Of a stretch of 64,000 bases of DNA, positions 8,248-17,250 are shown one piece after another. Each line of letters opens with the position of its first letter. The stretch's first letter is position 1. The stretch covers positions 562,346 through 626,345 of the forward strand of contig KI301992.1 of NCBI GenBank assembly GCA_000471045.1, given 5' to 3'. The DNA comes from an actinobacterium LLX17. GTDB taxonomy: Bacteria > Actinomycetota > Actinomycetes > Propionibacteriales > Nocardioidaceae. The notes beneath the pieces are model-generated. The model searched no databases. It worked only from the letters and a program-made list of their open reading frames with translations, and was not told the origin of the DNA. Both the position numbers and the translations under genes were made by a program.

Positions 8248-8499
8248 ATGGACGACTTCATCACGGGATTCGGCATCACCCAGCACAAGCTCGCCGTGGC
8301 CGTCGGGGTGCCGCCGCGTCGCATCAACGAGATCGTTCACGGCAAGCGCCGTGTCACCGCCGACACCGCGCTGCGCCTCGCCAAGTACTTCGGCACGTCG
8401 GCCGAGTTCTGGATGAACCTCCAGTCGCACTACGACCTGCGGATCGAGCGTAGGAATGTGGCCGCGATCGACGCGATCCAACCGCTGCAGTCGGCCTGA
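8248..8499 (+). CDS. higA: HigA-family antitoxin, probably N-terminally frameshifted
   Basis: 83-residue XRE helix-turn-helix protein with the HigA signature GVPPRRINEIVHGKR, VTADTALRLAKYFGTS and FWMNLQSHYDLR. Family members normally start with a PPxHPGExLxEEF segment. Here that segment (MDPIH, then GEVLMDDF) is readable from the ATG at 8219, but only if one base is added near 8237. As it stands that ATG runs into a stop. Translation can begin only at the internal ATG 8248, so the product may be a shortened but HTH-containing protein. With the toxin truncated, the locus looks inactive. Confidence 0.8.
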   Translation: MDDFITGFGITQHKLAVAVGVPPRRINEIVHGKRRVTADTALRLAKYFGTSAEFWMNLQSHYDLRIERRNVAAIDAIQPLQSA

Positions 8500-8541
8500 C
8501 TGAGACTTCTCACCTCGTGGCCGGCAGCGCGTGCCGATCCG

Positions 8542-11034
8542 TCACCTCGACAGGCGGACGAGCACTGCGGCCTCGGTGCGTGAGGACACGTCGAGCTTCG
8601 GATAGGCGTTGTAGAGGTGGTTGGCGACCGTGCGCGCACTGATGTCCAGGCGGGTGGCGATCTGCTGGTTCGTGAAACCGCGCGCCACTTCCTCGAGCAC
8701 ACGACGCTCCGCGACAGTTAGAGAGGCGAGGGCGGCGGGTCGTTCGTCCGGCTTGACGCGAGCCTCGTCGAACAGGCGCGCTGCCGCTGCTCGCAGGTCC
8801 GGGACGAGATGGCGGTCGATCTCCTCGCGCGCGGCGTCGCCGCTGACGTCGGCGATCCGTCGGGCGAGGCCTGCCGCATCGGGATGCTCCGAGGCCGCCG
8901 CGTGGGCCGCGAGCTCGAGCGCCCACGGCAGGGGCAGCGCGGTGAGCACGAGGCCAGGCTCGGGAAGCCGCCCGACGCCCCGACCAGCCCGGAACGATCG
9001 CAATGCGGCGGCACTGCTCAGGGCGCTCTGTTGCCACGGCCCGCCGAGCGATGCCGACCACTCCGCCGGAAGCTCGTCGCCGAGCAGCAGATCGAACACC
9101 GCGGGTGCTCGAGCCGCGAGCCGCTTCCCAAACGGAGAGCCGACCGGGTGGCGGCGCAGGTAGCCGCGCAGAAGACTGCGGGCGCGGGGCTCGTCGTGCT
9201 CGGCGATCGCCATCGCCGCCTGCGCCCAGACGACGAAGCCGATCAGCTGTGCGTCGGTGCGGGCATGGAGGGCCCGCTCAGCGGCAGCGATGTTGCGAGC
9301 AGCCTGAGAGTGCATCCCTGCATAGGCATGCATGGCACCACACCAGGCGCCGACCCAGATCCGCTCGACCGGGAAGGTGCTCTCGACCTCGTCGGCGACC
9401 GGCAGCCGGGCGACCTTGGTGCGCGTGACGCCTTCGTGCCAGGCCGCGATGAGCTCGGCGCACCAGCCCCCGTTGAACCCGGCCATGGCAAGGTCGCGGG
9501 AACGGACCGCGGCGTCGTGCGCCTCGCGGATCCGTCCTAGGTTCAGGAGCTGGTTGCACCGCAGGAACTCCACCAGCGAGATCCAGCGGTCGTGCAGGTG
9601 CCCGGGGCGCAGATCGGCGACCTCCTCGAGCACCTTCGCACTGTCGCCGCGTCGATCGGCGAGCCCCGCCCGGGCGAACGACATGAGCCGGGCCGCGAAG
9701 ACGTGCCCGTGGCTCGCGAGAGCGGACAGGCGCCGGATGATGAGGAGGAGCCGGAGGCTCTGGCCCTGCCAGCGCAGCACCAGGGCAAGCTCGCTGAGAG
9801 CGACGATCTCGCAGTCGGGATCCCGCAGACGGCGGAACTCGCGTGCACTGTCCTGCAGGGCCGATCGGGTGGAGTCCGACATCGGATCGCGGTGCGCCGC
9901 GAGAACGGCCGCGAGCAGCCGTCCCTCGGGGAAGTCCAGGAACCCGGGAGGGGCGTCGTCGAGCATGCGGCTCAGGTCGGCGGTGCCGAAACCGATGAAC
10001 TCCTCACGGCACAGGGCGCGGACCACGCGTGCGACCACCCTCTGGTCGCTCAGGCGCAGAGCGACCCGCAGGGCGGTGAGCGGCATGCCCCGGTCGAGGA
10101 GGTGACCAGCGAGGCCGCGCAACAGCTGATCGCGATGATCACCGGTCAGCGTCCTGTCGAGAATCGTCGCCCAGAGGGCATGGGGCACGAGTCGGTGGTC
10201 GGCATCGATCGTGACCAGCGGGACCTCGGCGGCGATCGCGTGAGGATCCTCGTCGCACCCCGCGGCTTCTCGCAGCAGCCGCGCATCGGCACCGTCCGTC
10301 AGCGCAGCGACCGTCAGGGCGTCGCGCCACGCAGGGGCGAGCGTGCCGAGCACCTCCTCGGCCAGGAACTCCCACGCACCGTGGTGACCGCGAGACACCA
10401 CCAGCGAGACCAGCGCGGGCCAGCCGCCGGTCTCCTCCAGGTCGGCAGCGGCCGTGCCGGTCAGCGCGGCGATCTCGGCCAGCTCCTCGGTGTCGTAGGC
10501 GAGCTCTTCCTCGCCGATGTCGAGCACGCTGCCCGCGGCACGAAGACGCGCCAGCGGCACCGGAGGCTCGGAGCGGGAGAGCAGGACGAGACCGACGTTC
10601 GCCGGGAGACCCTCGACGATCCCGTGCAGGGCGCGTGCCGCACTGCTGTCCGCGGACAAGGTGTGGACGTCGTCGAGGATCACGCAATGATCGCCCGCTC
10701 GATCAGCGAGCTCGCCCACGACCTGGACCGGATCGCCGTCTGGGTCATCGACGTCCAGCGCCGCAGCAAGCCGGGCTGCCAGCTTCGACGCGGAGCCGGT
10801 CGAGGAGTCGAGCCGCACCTGGTGATCGGTGCGTCGGGTGCGGTCCTCCTCCGGCGGGGGAGCACTGATGTCCAACGCCATCGCGGTCGACTTGCCGAAG
10901 CCGGCGCCGGCGACGACGGAGACGACGCGATGCTGCCACCGCTGGGCGAGCAGCCGCGTCACGCGAGGGCGTGTCAGGACCCACGGCAGATTGCTCGGCC
11001 CGACATCTGGGCTTGGCATGTTCGACGTCACCAC
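8542..11034 (-). CDS. LuxR-family (MalT/LAL-type) ATP-binding transcriptional regulator
   Basis: 830 residues from the GTG at 11034; the ATG at 11019 is an equally plausible start. N-terminal STAND-type ATPase: Walker A VVAGAGFGKST at about 41-51 and a Walker B-like CVILDDVHTLS near 115. A long helical, TPR-like middle follows. The C-terminal LuxR HTH is LTVAERRVLEEVARGFTNQQ then RLDISARTVANHLYNAYPKL. Such regulators sense an unknown inducer and activate nearby genes. It is divergent from the LPxTG surface protein and lipoprotein genes, which are its likeliest targets by position. Confidence 0.88.
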   Translation of the reverse strand: MVTSNMPSPDVGPSNLPWVLTRPRVTRLLAQRWQHRVVSVVAGAGFGKSTAMALDISAPPPEEDRTRRTDHQVRLDSSTGSASKLAARLAAALDVDDPDGDPVQVVGELADRAGDHCVILDDVHTLSADSSAARALHGIVEGLPANVGLVLLSRSEPPVPLARLRAAGSVLDIGEEELAYDTEELAEIAALTGTAAADLEETGGWPALVSLVVSRGHHGAWEFLAEEVLGTLAPAWRDALTVAALTDGADARLLREAAGCDEDPHAIAAEVPLVTIDADHRLVPHALWATILDRTLTGDHRDQLLRGLAGHLLDRGMPLTALRVALRLSDQRVVARVVRALCREEFIGFGTADLSRMLDDAPPGFLDFPEGRLLAAVLAAHRDPMSDSTRSALQDSAREFRRLRDPDCEIVALSELALVLRWQGQSLRLLLIIRRLSALASHGHVFAARLMSFARAGLADRRGDSAKVLEEVADLRPGHLHDRWISLVEFLRCNQLLNLGRIREAHDAAVRSRDLAMAGFNGGWCAELIAAWHEGVTRTKVARLPVADEVESTFPVERIWVGAWCGAMHAYAGMHSQAARNIAAAERALHARTDAQLIGFVVWAQAAMAIAEHDEPRARSLLRGYLRRHPVGSPFGKRLAARAPAVFDLLLGDELPAEWSASLGGPWQQSALSSAAALRSFRAGRGVGRLPEPGLVLTALPLPWALELAAHAAASEHPDAAGLARRIADVSGDAAREEIDRHLVPDLRAAAARLFDEARVKPDERPAALASLTVAERRVLEEVARGFTNQQIATRLDISARTVANHLYNAYPKLDVSSRTEAAVLVRLSR

Positions 11035-11252
11035 TCCACGGGCGGCTCACGGGACAGCGGCTCGGGCGCGGCTGCCGGGGATGTCCCACAGACGCTAACA
11101 GTCCGACGCCTCCGACGATCGCGGTGGCCGCCTGTGAGTAATTGTTCCTATGGCCGTTTGCCGGACAGGTCAGTTGGATGGGGCGAGCCGTCGTGACGTC
11201 CGTCGCGCCCACCTCCCGCGCAGTCGCGCCTGTCTCCACGCAAAGGACCCGC

Positions 11253-12701
11253 ATGACCGAGCCCCGCTCTGGCCGCTTCGCAGCACTCAACGCTGGGGTG
11301 GGTGTCTTTCTGCTGGTCCTTGTCGGCACAGCCGCGCCTGCGCACGCGGTCGACGACGCCGTGGTCGATGGCGTCACCTACGACCTGGTCGTCGAGGGCA
11401 GCCCGGCGCAGGGAGTCTCGGCAGTGTCCTATGACGACGCGGCCAACCCGGCGCACCCGGACCTCGTGCTGCCGTCCTCGGTCGAGATCGACGGTGAGGC
11501 GGTGCCCGTGGTCAGGGTGGGGGACTCGGCATTCCGGGATGCGGGCCTGGAGTCGGTGGTGCTTCCGTCCACGATGGTCACGATCGGGATGTTCGCCTTC
11601 GCCGAGAACGGTGACCTCAGCTCCGTCGACCTCAATGACGGACTGGAGAGGATCAGCAACCTCGCCTTTCAGGACGCCGCGCTGAGCACCGTCGACATCC
11701 CGGACACCGTGTCGAGGATCGACTTCCAGGCTTTCCGAGGCAACGACCTGGAGGCGGTCGAGCTGCCGGCCGGACTGTCTCGGATGGGTGCCGGGGTCTT
11801 CTACGACAACCCGTCCCTCACGCGCGTCAGGTTCAACGGGCCACACCCGGAGCTGAGCTTCACGACGGGAAATCCGATCGGCGCGACCGACGTCGCCACG
11901 GACCCGGTGATCGAGTTCTTCTGGCGTGACGGCCAGGACAAGGTGCCCGTCGGGACCGATGGCTACACCGCCCCGCAGATGTGGGGCTACGACAGCGTTG
12001 CCATCGCCGAGGTCACCTTCCTGGACTGGGACGCCACCGTGCACGCCACCCGGCTCGTGCTGCTCGACCAGGCCGGAGGACTGCAGGGAGCTGTCGAGGC
12101 CGGCGACCTGCCGGCCGACCCCGTGCGCAGCGATCACGAGTTCGGGCACTGGCTGGACATCTCGCGGAACATGACCTGGGAGCCAGGGAGTGCCATCTCG
12201 CCGGTGATCGGCGACACGCGGCTGTCGTCGACGTGGGTCGATCTGCTCTGGGTGCAGAGCGCCGTCCTCACCGCGACACCCGCTGACGCCGTGGAGGGGG
12301 AGCCGGTCACGGTGACCGCCGAGGGGTTCAACACCCGCGGGGACTCCGTGGGTGACGTCACCAGCGACATCGTCCTCGACGACCCGAGCGACACCAGCAT
12401 CCTGGTGGACGGGAACCAGGTGACCTTCGCGGAAGCGGGGACGTACACCCTCACGGGAGTGCACCGCGTGACCGAGAGCCCTGTGTCCGTGGAGATCGAG
12501 GTCCGGCCTGCGGCCGCGGTCACCCCAGTCGGCGACGAGGGGTCGAGCACGACCGAGGGTGAACAGCGTCAGGTGCTTCCCGCGACCGGCGCTGAGATTG
12601 CCCCGTGGGCAGGCGCCGTGGGAGCGCTCGCGCTCCTCCTCGGCGCCGGACTGCTCGTCATCAACCGCCGCAAGAGCCTGGCCGGGGAAGGCAGGCCGTG
12701 A
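11253..12701 (+). CDS. LPxTG cell-wall surface protein with BspA-type leucine-rich repeats
   Basis: 482 residues. The ATG at 11253 is preceded by AAAGGA. Signal peptide is residues 1-32 (cleavage after APAHA). BspA-like LRR_5 repeats span about 80-200 (VGDSAFRDAGLESVVLPST, SNLAFQDAALSTVDIPDT, IDFQAFRGNDLEAVELPAG). A degenerate InlB B-repeat lies at about 250-328 (HEFGHWLD, TWEPGSAISPVIGDTRLSST). An Ig-like beta domain follows at about 337-418. The sorting signal is LPATG at 442-446, then a membrane helix and NRRKS. Predicted to be anchored to peptidoglycan by a sortase; no sortase gene is in the window. Role is probably adhesion or binding. Confidence 0.85.
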   Translation: MTEPRSGRFAALNAGVGVFLLVLVGTAAPAHAVDDAVVDGVTYDLVVEGSPAQGVSAVSYDDAANPAHPDLVLPSSVEIDGEAVPVVRVGDSAFRDAGLESVVLPSTMVTIGMFAFAENGDLSSVDLNDGLERISNLAFQDAALSTVDIPDTVSRIDFQAFRGNDLEAVELPAGLSRMGAGVFYDNPSLTRVRFNGPHPELSFTTGNPIGATDVATDPVIEFFWRDGQDKVPVGTDGYTAPQMWGYDSVAIAEVTFLDWDATVHATRLVLLDQAGGLQGAVEAGDLPADPVRSDHEFGHWLDISRNMTWEPGSAISPVIGDTRLSSTWVDLLWVQSAVLTATPADAVEGEPVTVTAEGFNTRGDSVGDVTSDIVLDDPSDTSILVDGNQVTFAEAGTYTLTGVHRVTESPVSVEIEVRPAAAVTPVGDEGSSTTEGEQRQVLPATGAEIAPWAGAVGALALLLGAGLLVINRRKSLAGEGRP

Positions 12702-12768
12702 GACGGTCCCCGAGCGCGCCGCCCCCTGCCATGACCGATCACTGTCCACGTCGCATCCAGGAGGAAGC

Positions 12769-13314
12769 ATGAAGAAGTTCCCCATCGGGGTCGCCGCCCT
12801 CGCCGCAACGACGCTGCTGCTCGCGAGCTGCTCGTCGGATTCAGATGTCGTCGATTCGACGCAGGGTGATCAGGACTCCTCGGTCAGCACCGGCGAGGAC
12901 TCTTCGGAGAGCAACGATTCGTCCGCGGAGGGCGCCGAGACCGGCGAGGCCCTCGGCACGGTCAGGGTCAACGACTTCACCACCTACACGATCACTGAGC
13001 TCCGCAACTGCGAGCCGCTGAGCGACGGCGCCATCGAGCGCGAGCTGGAGCTGCAAGGATTCGGGGAGCACGAGGGCGACCGCGTGCAGATCGATGTGTA
13101 CAAGCAGATGGTGGGCGGCTCCGCCGGCAATGAGGTCTCCTGGTCGGGCCCCGAGGGTGTCTTCGGCAGCTCAGGAGTCGCGCAGATCACCTGGGGGCCG
13201 GACTCGGCGAATGTTCTCGGATCCTCCACCATGGTCGATGCGCAGACGCAGGAGGAGAAGATCAAGGTCGCCTTCGACCTGCAGGTGCCTGACGAGACCG
13301 TCGACTGCCGCTGA
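12769..13314 (+). CDS. Putative lipoprotein, family unknown
   Basis: 181 residues. The start is fixed by a strong AGGAGG-like site just upstream of the ATG. Lipobox is LLLASCSSDSD, with the lipidated Cys near position 22. A Ser/Asp/Glu-rich low-complexity spacer follows (about 24-60), then a folded beta-rich domain with two Cys (NCEPLSDG and the final VDCR) that could form a disulfide. It lies 67 bp downstream of the LPxTG gene on the same strand, so the two may be cotranscribed surface proteins. I recognise no family. Confidence 0.8.
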   Translation: MKKFPIGVAALAATTLLLASCSSDSDVVDSTQGDQDSSVSTGEDSSESNDSSAEGAETGEALGTVRVNDFTTYTITELRNCEPLSDGAIERELELQGFGEHEGDRVQIDVYKQMVGGSAGNEVSWSGPEGVFGSSGVAQITWGPDSANVLGSSTMVDAQTQEEKIKVAFDLQVPDETVDCR

Positions 13315-13356
13315 CGGGGCTCAGGCCGGTGCCCGAGTGAACAGTGGCACCGTCTG

Positions 13357-13376
13357 CCGTAGCGCGCGTGCTACGG
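13357..13376. promoter_or_regulatory. Palindrome upstream of vapB (probable VapBC operator)
   Basis: Perfect 7-bp inverted repeat CCGTAGC / GCTACGG with a 6-bp spacer, ending 7 bp before the antitoxin ATG. VapB antitoxins generally repress their own operon through such palindromes near the start codon. The position makes this the likely operator. Confidence 0.5.
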
Positions 13377-13383
13377 TGGTGGA

Positions 13384-13662
13384 ATGAGCGTGACCGACCC
13401 TTCTGAGAGTCTGTCGCAGCGAGAGCTGCGCAACGAGTCCGGTCGCGTGCTCCGTGCCGTGAGCGAGGGACACTCGTTCGTCCTGACGAACAGCGGGGTA
13501 CCTGTCGGTCGGATCGTGCCGCTCGACGCGCCGTCCCCGACTCTGCCGATTGCCCGTCCAGCACGGCGAGAAGGCGGTTGGAAAGCCCTGAACATCGAGC
13601 GAAGGCTCGCGAAGGGGGACGTCGCGACGATCCTCGGCGACCTGCGCGACGATCGACTGTGA
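13384..13662 (+). CDS. vapB: Antitoxin of Phd/YefM type (VapB)
   Basis: 92 residues. The N-terminal SQRELRNESGRVLRAVSEGH and FVLTNSGVPVGRIVPLD are typical of the Phd/YefM DNA-binding fold. The C-terminal tail (NIERRLAKGDVATILGDLR) would wrap the toxin. It overlaps the toxin start by 4 bp (GTGA), the usual coupling in VapBC operons. Expected to neutralise the downstream PIN nuclease and autorepress via the palindrome just upstream. Confidence 0.88.
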   Translation: MSVTDPSESLSQRELRNESGRVLRAVSEGHSFVLTNSGVPVGRIVPLDAPSPTLPIARPARREGGWKALNIERRLAKGDVATILGDLRDDRL

Positions 13663-14069
13663 CCTCGCAACCGGTCGTGTACGTCGACACCTCCGCTCTC
13701 GCCGCGCTGCTCATCGAGGAGCCTGAGAGCCAGGCGCTCCTGGAATGGCTCGACCAGACGTCAGCGCTGCTGGTGTCGTGCGATTTGCTCGAGACCGAGC
13801 TGCGTCGCGTCGCCGTCAGGCAGGGACTCGATCAGTCCGACGTGACCCGCGTGCTCGACGGGGTCGCTCTCGCGGCCCTCGACCGAGCGATCTACCGCAG
13901 TGCCGGTTTTCTCCCGATGCCACACCTTCGCACCCTGGATGCGTTGCACCTCGAGGCAGCCATGCGGCTCGATGCGTCGGGCATTTTGACCTACGACCAC
14001 AGACTCGGGGAAGCAGCTCGGGCAGTGGGGCTCGAAGTGATCGCTCCCGGGAGGAACGGCTCACTCTGA
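13659..14069 (+). CDS. vapC: PIN-domain toxin ribonuclease VapC
   Basis: 136 residues from the GTG at 13659, which overlaps the antitoxin stop. PIN-domain acidic residues are in place: Asp10 (VYVDTSAL), Glu in LLETELRR, Asp in LRTLDALHLEAA and Asp in ILTYDHRLGEAA. VapC toxins are Mg2+-dependent endoribonucleases that often cut tRNA or rRNA; the target here is unknown. No disabling change is visible, so unlike the nearby higBA locus this module looks intact. Confidence 0.9.
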   Translation: MTSQPVVYVDTSALAALLIEEPESQALLEWLDQTSALLVSCDLLETELRRVAVRQGLDQSDVTRVLDGVALAALDRAIYRSAGFLPMPHLRTLDALHLEAAMRLDASGILTYDHRLGEAARAVGLEVIAPGRNGSL

Positions 14070-14099
14070 CGCCCATCCACGTGTCATCGGTGGCCGCAC

Positions 14100-14630
14100 T
14101 CAGCTGCTGCCGAGCAGCTCCTCGTAGCACGCGGCGTGATGCTGCGCCGGAGTTGGTGACACCTCGGGCTCGAGGAGGTCGTCGGGGTCGTCGGCGCTGA
14201 TCGCCACACCGTGGGCCCGGCACTGCTTCACCAGGGCGGTGTAGTCCTCCTCCGACCACTGGCCGTACTCGTCGGTGAGCGCCTCACTGAGGCTCGTGCC
14301 CGGCAGCAGCTCGAACTGTCCTTCGGTGTCGAACGCGACGACGGGGGCGACGTCGAGCGGCAGGTCGTCCGGCCCGCGCCAGTAGCCGAACGCCACGCCC
14401 TCGTCGGTGTTCTCCGCGACCCAGGTGATGAGCGCGGCCGTCTCGGCGATCGCTCGTGTGTTGGCGGCGACGTCGGGCTTCGCGAGGTCCTCTGCGGTCA
14501 GGTGGCTGGTGTCCAGGCCGGCGGGCTGCTCACCGTCGGCGAGCAGGCGCAGGGCGTCGGGCCACGGGTGCGCCTGGCCGGCGGCCTCCAGGCGGCGCCA
14601 CACGGCGAGGTCGTCGGGGATCGTCGACAT
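14100..14630 (-). CDS. Hypothetical protein, SUKH/SMI1-KNR4-like
   Basis: 176 acidic residues beginning MSTIPDDLAVWRRLEAAG. The segment GVAFGYWRGPDDLPLDVAPV followed by VAFDTEGQFELLPGTSLSEA resembles the core of SUKH (SMI1/KNR4) proteins, many of which act as immunity proteins, but the similarity is weak and from memory. It is convergent with vapC and divergent from hrpB. No toxin partner is adjacent. Confidence 0.6.
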   Translation of the reverse strand: MSTIPDDLAVWRRLEAAGQAHPWPDALRLLADGEQPAGLDTSHLTAEDLAKPDVAANTRAIAETAALITWVAENTDEGVAFGYWRGPDDLPLDVAPVVAFDTEGQFELLPGTSLSEALTDEYGQWSEEDYTALVKQCRAHGVAISADDPDDLLEPEVSPTPAQHHAACYEELLGSS

Positions 14631-14672
14631 GCCCCCATGATTCAGCAGGGCACGTCAGGGCAGACTGCAGGA

Positions 14673-17204
14673 GTGTCCGACCCGCTGCGCAGGCTGCTCG
14701 CCGCACCGCCCGACCTGCCGGTCACCGCGGGCCTGGCCGCTCTGGACGACGCGCTCCGGACCCACGGCGCCGGGGTGGTCCAGGCGCCGCCCGGCACCGG
14801 CAAGACGACCTTGGTCCCACCTGCGGTCGCCGGTGTCGTCGCTGGTCGGGTCGTCGTCACACAGCCCAGTCGCATCGCGGCTCGCGCTGCGGCCCGCCGG
14901 TTGGCGAACCTGCTGGGTGAACCGGTGGGGGAGACCGTCGGGTACTCCGTCCGCGGAGACCGGAAGACCAGTCGGCGGACCCGTGTCGAGGTCGTCACGA
15001 CCGGTCTGCTGCTGCGGCGCATCCAGCACGATCCCGAGCTGGCCGGCGTCGGCGCCGTCGTGCTCGACGAGGTGCACGAGCGCCATCTCGATGCTGACCT
15101 GACCCTGGCGTTGCTCATCGATGTGCAGGCGAACCTCTGTCCAGACCTGACCGTGGTCGCGATGTCGGCCACGATCGAGGCCGAACGAACCGCCGCGCTG
15201 CTCGGTGGCGCTCCGGTGATCAGCGTGCCTGGCGCCCTGCACCCGGTGCAGTCGGTCTGGTGCCCGGTGCCGGCGGGGTCGCGTCGCACGGACGACCGGG
15301 GGATCACCCCGGCCTTCCACGACCACGTCGCCGCGACCGTGCGCCGCGCGCTCGCCGAGCACCAGGGTGACGTGCTGGTCTTCGTGCCGGGAGTGGCCGA
15401 GGTGGAGGCGACCATGCGACGCCTCACCGGCGTGGACGCGGCGGTGCACGCCCTGCACGGACGACTGTCCGGCGTCGAGCAGGACCGTGCGCTCACCGAG
15501 GGCCCGCGTCGCAGGGTGATCGTCTCCACCGCGCTGGCCGAGTCGTCGCTGACGGTTCCCGGCGTCCGCGTCGTGGTGGATGCCGGATTCTCGCGTGAGC
15601 CGCGCACCGACCACCGTCGCGGACTGCCGTCGCTGGTCACGGTCGCGGTGAGCCGAGCAGCGGCCGAGCAGCGCGCGGGACGGGCCGGCCGCCTGGGACC
15701 GGGCGCCGTGCTGCGGTGCTGGTCCGAGGCGGAGCACGCGCACCTGTCCGCTCACCCGGAGCCCGAGATCGCCACGGCCGACCTGACGGCCTTCGCCCTG
15801 GAGGTGGCCTGCTGGGGGAGCCCGGACGTGCGCGATCTGGCGCTGCTCGACCAGCCACCGGAGCATGCCCTGTCGGCAGCCCGCCAGGTGCTGCTGGACC
15901 TGGGAGCCGTCACCGACGACGGACGAGCCACCCCACGGGGACGGCTGATTGCCGGCGTGCCGGTCGACCCCCGGCTGGCGCGGGCCCTCATCGACGGGGC
16001 CGGTCTCGTCGGCACCAAGCGGGCCGCGGAGGTGGTCGCGATGCTCAGCGAGGACGTCCGCGCTCCCGGCGGAGATCTCGTGGCTGCGCTCCGGTCGCTG
16101 CGCGCTGGTCAGCGGGCCGGCTCGTGGCGCAGCCAGGTCACCCGGCTGGAGGGCATCGCGAAGGCCCAGGGTGATGAGGAACCGGGCGCCGAGAAGCCGG
16201 CCACGGCCCACACACTGACCGATGACGTGGCGGTGGGGCTGGTCGTGGCGTTGGCGCACCCTGACCGGATCGCGCGCAAGCGCTCCGGTGGCTCGAGCTA
16301 CCTGATGACATCCGGGACGGGCGCCGCGCTCGACCCGCGGGACCCGGGGCCCCTGGCCGGTCTGGAGTGGCTCGCCGTCGGCGACGCCGAGCGGCGATCC
16401 GGGCAACGCGAAGCCCGCATCCGGGCCGCTGCCCCGCTGACGGAGGACCTGGCGCTGGAGGTGGCGGGTTCGCTGTGGACCGAGGTCGACGACGTCAGCT
16501 GGACCGGAGGGCGGGTGCTGGCCCGCCGGCGCACGCTGCTGGGCGCGATCGAGCTGAGCTCCGTCCCGCTCAGCGATCCACCGGTGGAAGCCGTGACCGA
16601 GGCGATCCGGGAGGCCCTGGAGAGCGAGGGGATCGGCCTGTTCACCTGGTCGGAGGCGGCCACGGCACTGCGCGCTCGACTCGACTTCCTGCACCGGACG
16701 CTCGGTGACCCCTGGCCCGACGTGAGCGACGAGGCACTGACGCGGAACCTGCAGTCATGGCTGGGGCCGCAGCTGGCGCGGGTCCGCTCAGCCCAGGACC
16801 TTCGCCGCATCGACGTCGGCGCCGCGCTGCGGGCGTTGTTGCCGTGGCCCCAGGCGGGCCGGCTCGACGAGCTGGCCCCGGAGCGAGTCGAGGTGCCCAG
16901 CGGGTCGAACGTGCGGATCGACTACTCCGCTGAGCAGCCGGTGCTCGCGGTCAGGCTGCAGGAGGTCTTCGGCTGGGATCGCGCGCCGGTGCTCGCGGAC
17001 GGCAGGGTCCCGCTCCTGCTGCACCTGCTCTCGCCCGCCCGCCGACCCGCAGCCATCACCGCAGACCTGGAGTCGTTCTGGGACACCGGCTACCCGGCGG
17101 TGCGAGCCGATCTGCGCGGCCGCTACCCCAAGCACTCCTGGCCCGACAACCCCAGAGACGCGCCGGCCACCCGACGGACGAACAGGCTCCGCGGCGGGCG
17201 GTGA
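14673..17204 (+). CDS. hrpB: ATP-dependent helicase HrpB
   Basis: 843 residues from the GTG at 14673, which gives the family-like N-terminus VSDPLRRLLAAPPDLPV. An ATG at 14637 would add 12 residues. DEAH-box helicase motifs: QAPPGTGKTTLVPP (I), [14 protein letters not shown] (Ia), VLDEVHERH (II), AMSATIEAE (III), and STALAESSLTVPGV with AEQRAGRAGRLGPG (VI). The C-terminal region contains the HrpB-specific domain. The bacterial function of HrpB remains poorly defined; an RNA or nucleic-acid remodelling role is assumed. Confidence 0.93.
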   Translation: MSDPLRRLLAAPPDLPVTAGLAALDDALRTHGAGVVQAPPGTGKTTLVPPAVAGVVAGRVVVTQPSRIAARAAARRLANLLGEPVGETVGYSVRGDRKTSRRTRVEVVTTGLLLRRIQHDPELAGVGAVVLDEVHERHLDADLTLALLIDVQANLCPDLTVVAMSATIEAERTAALLGGAPVISVPGALHPVQSVWCPVPAGSRRTDDRGITPAFHDHVAATVRRALAEHQGDVLVFVPGVAEVEATMRRLTGVDAAVHALHGRLSGVEQDRALTEGPRRRVIVSTALAESSLTVPGVRVVVDAGFSREPRTDHRRGLPSLVTVAVSRAAAEQRAGRAGRLGPGAVLRCWSEAEHAHLSAHPEPEIATADLTAFALEVACWGSPDVRDLALLDQPPEHALSAARQVLLDLGAVTDDGRATPRGRLIAGVPVDPRLARALIDGAGLVGTKRAAEVVAMLSEDVRAPGGDLVAALRSLRAGQRAGSWRSQVTRLEGIAKAQGDEEPGAEKPATAHTLTDDVAVGLVVALAHPDRIARKRSGGSSYLMTSGTGAALDPRDPGPLAGLEWLAVGDAERRSGQREARIRAAAPLTEDLALEVAGSLWTEVDDVSWTGGRVLARRRTLLGAIELSSVPLSDPPVEAVTEAIREALESEGIGLFTWSEAATALRARLDFLHRTLGDPWPDVSDEALTRNLQSWLGPQLARVRSAQDLRRIDVGAALRALLPWPQAGRLDELAPERVEVPSGSNVRIDYSAEQPVLAVRLQEVFGWDRAPVLADGRVPLLLHLLSPARRPAAITADLESFWDTGYPAVRADLRGRYPKHSWPDNPRDAPATRRTNRLRGGR

Positions 17205-17250
17205 GTGGGCGAGCCAGCCCGGTTCGGGGCGGACACCCCGGTAGCGTCCG

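Noticed and set aside
14102..14119. AGCTGCT-GCCG-AGCAGCT hairpin between vapC and the SUKH-like gene
   Set aside because: It lies inside the last codons of the SUKH-like gene, has only 7-bp arms and no T-tract. Coincidence with Ser/Leu codons is as likely as a terminator.
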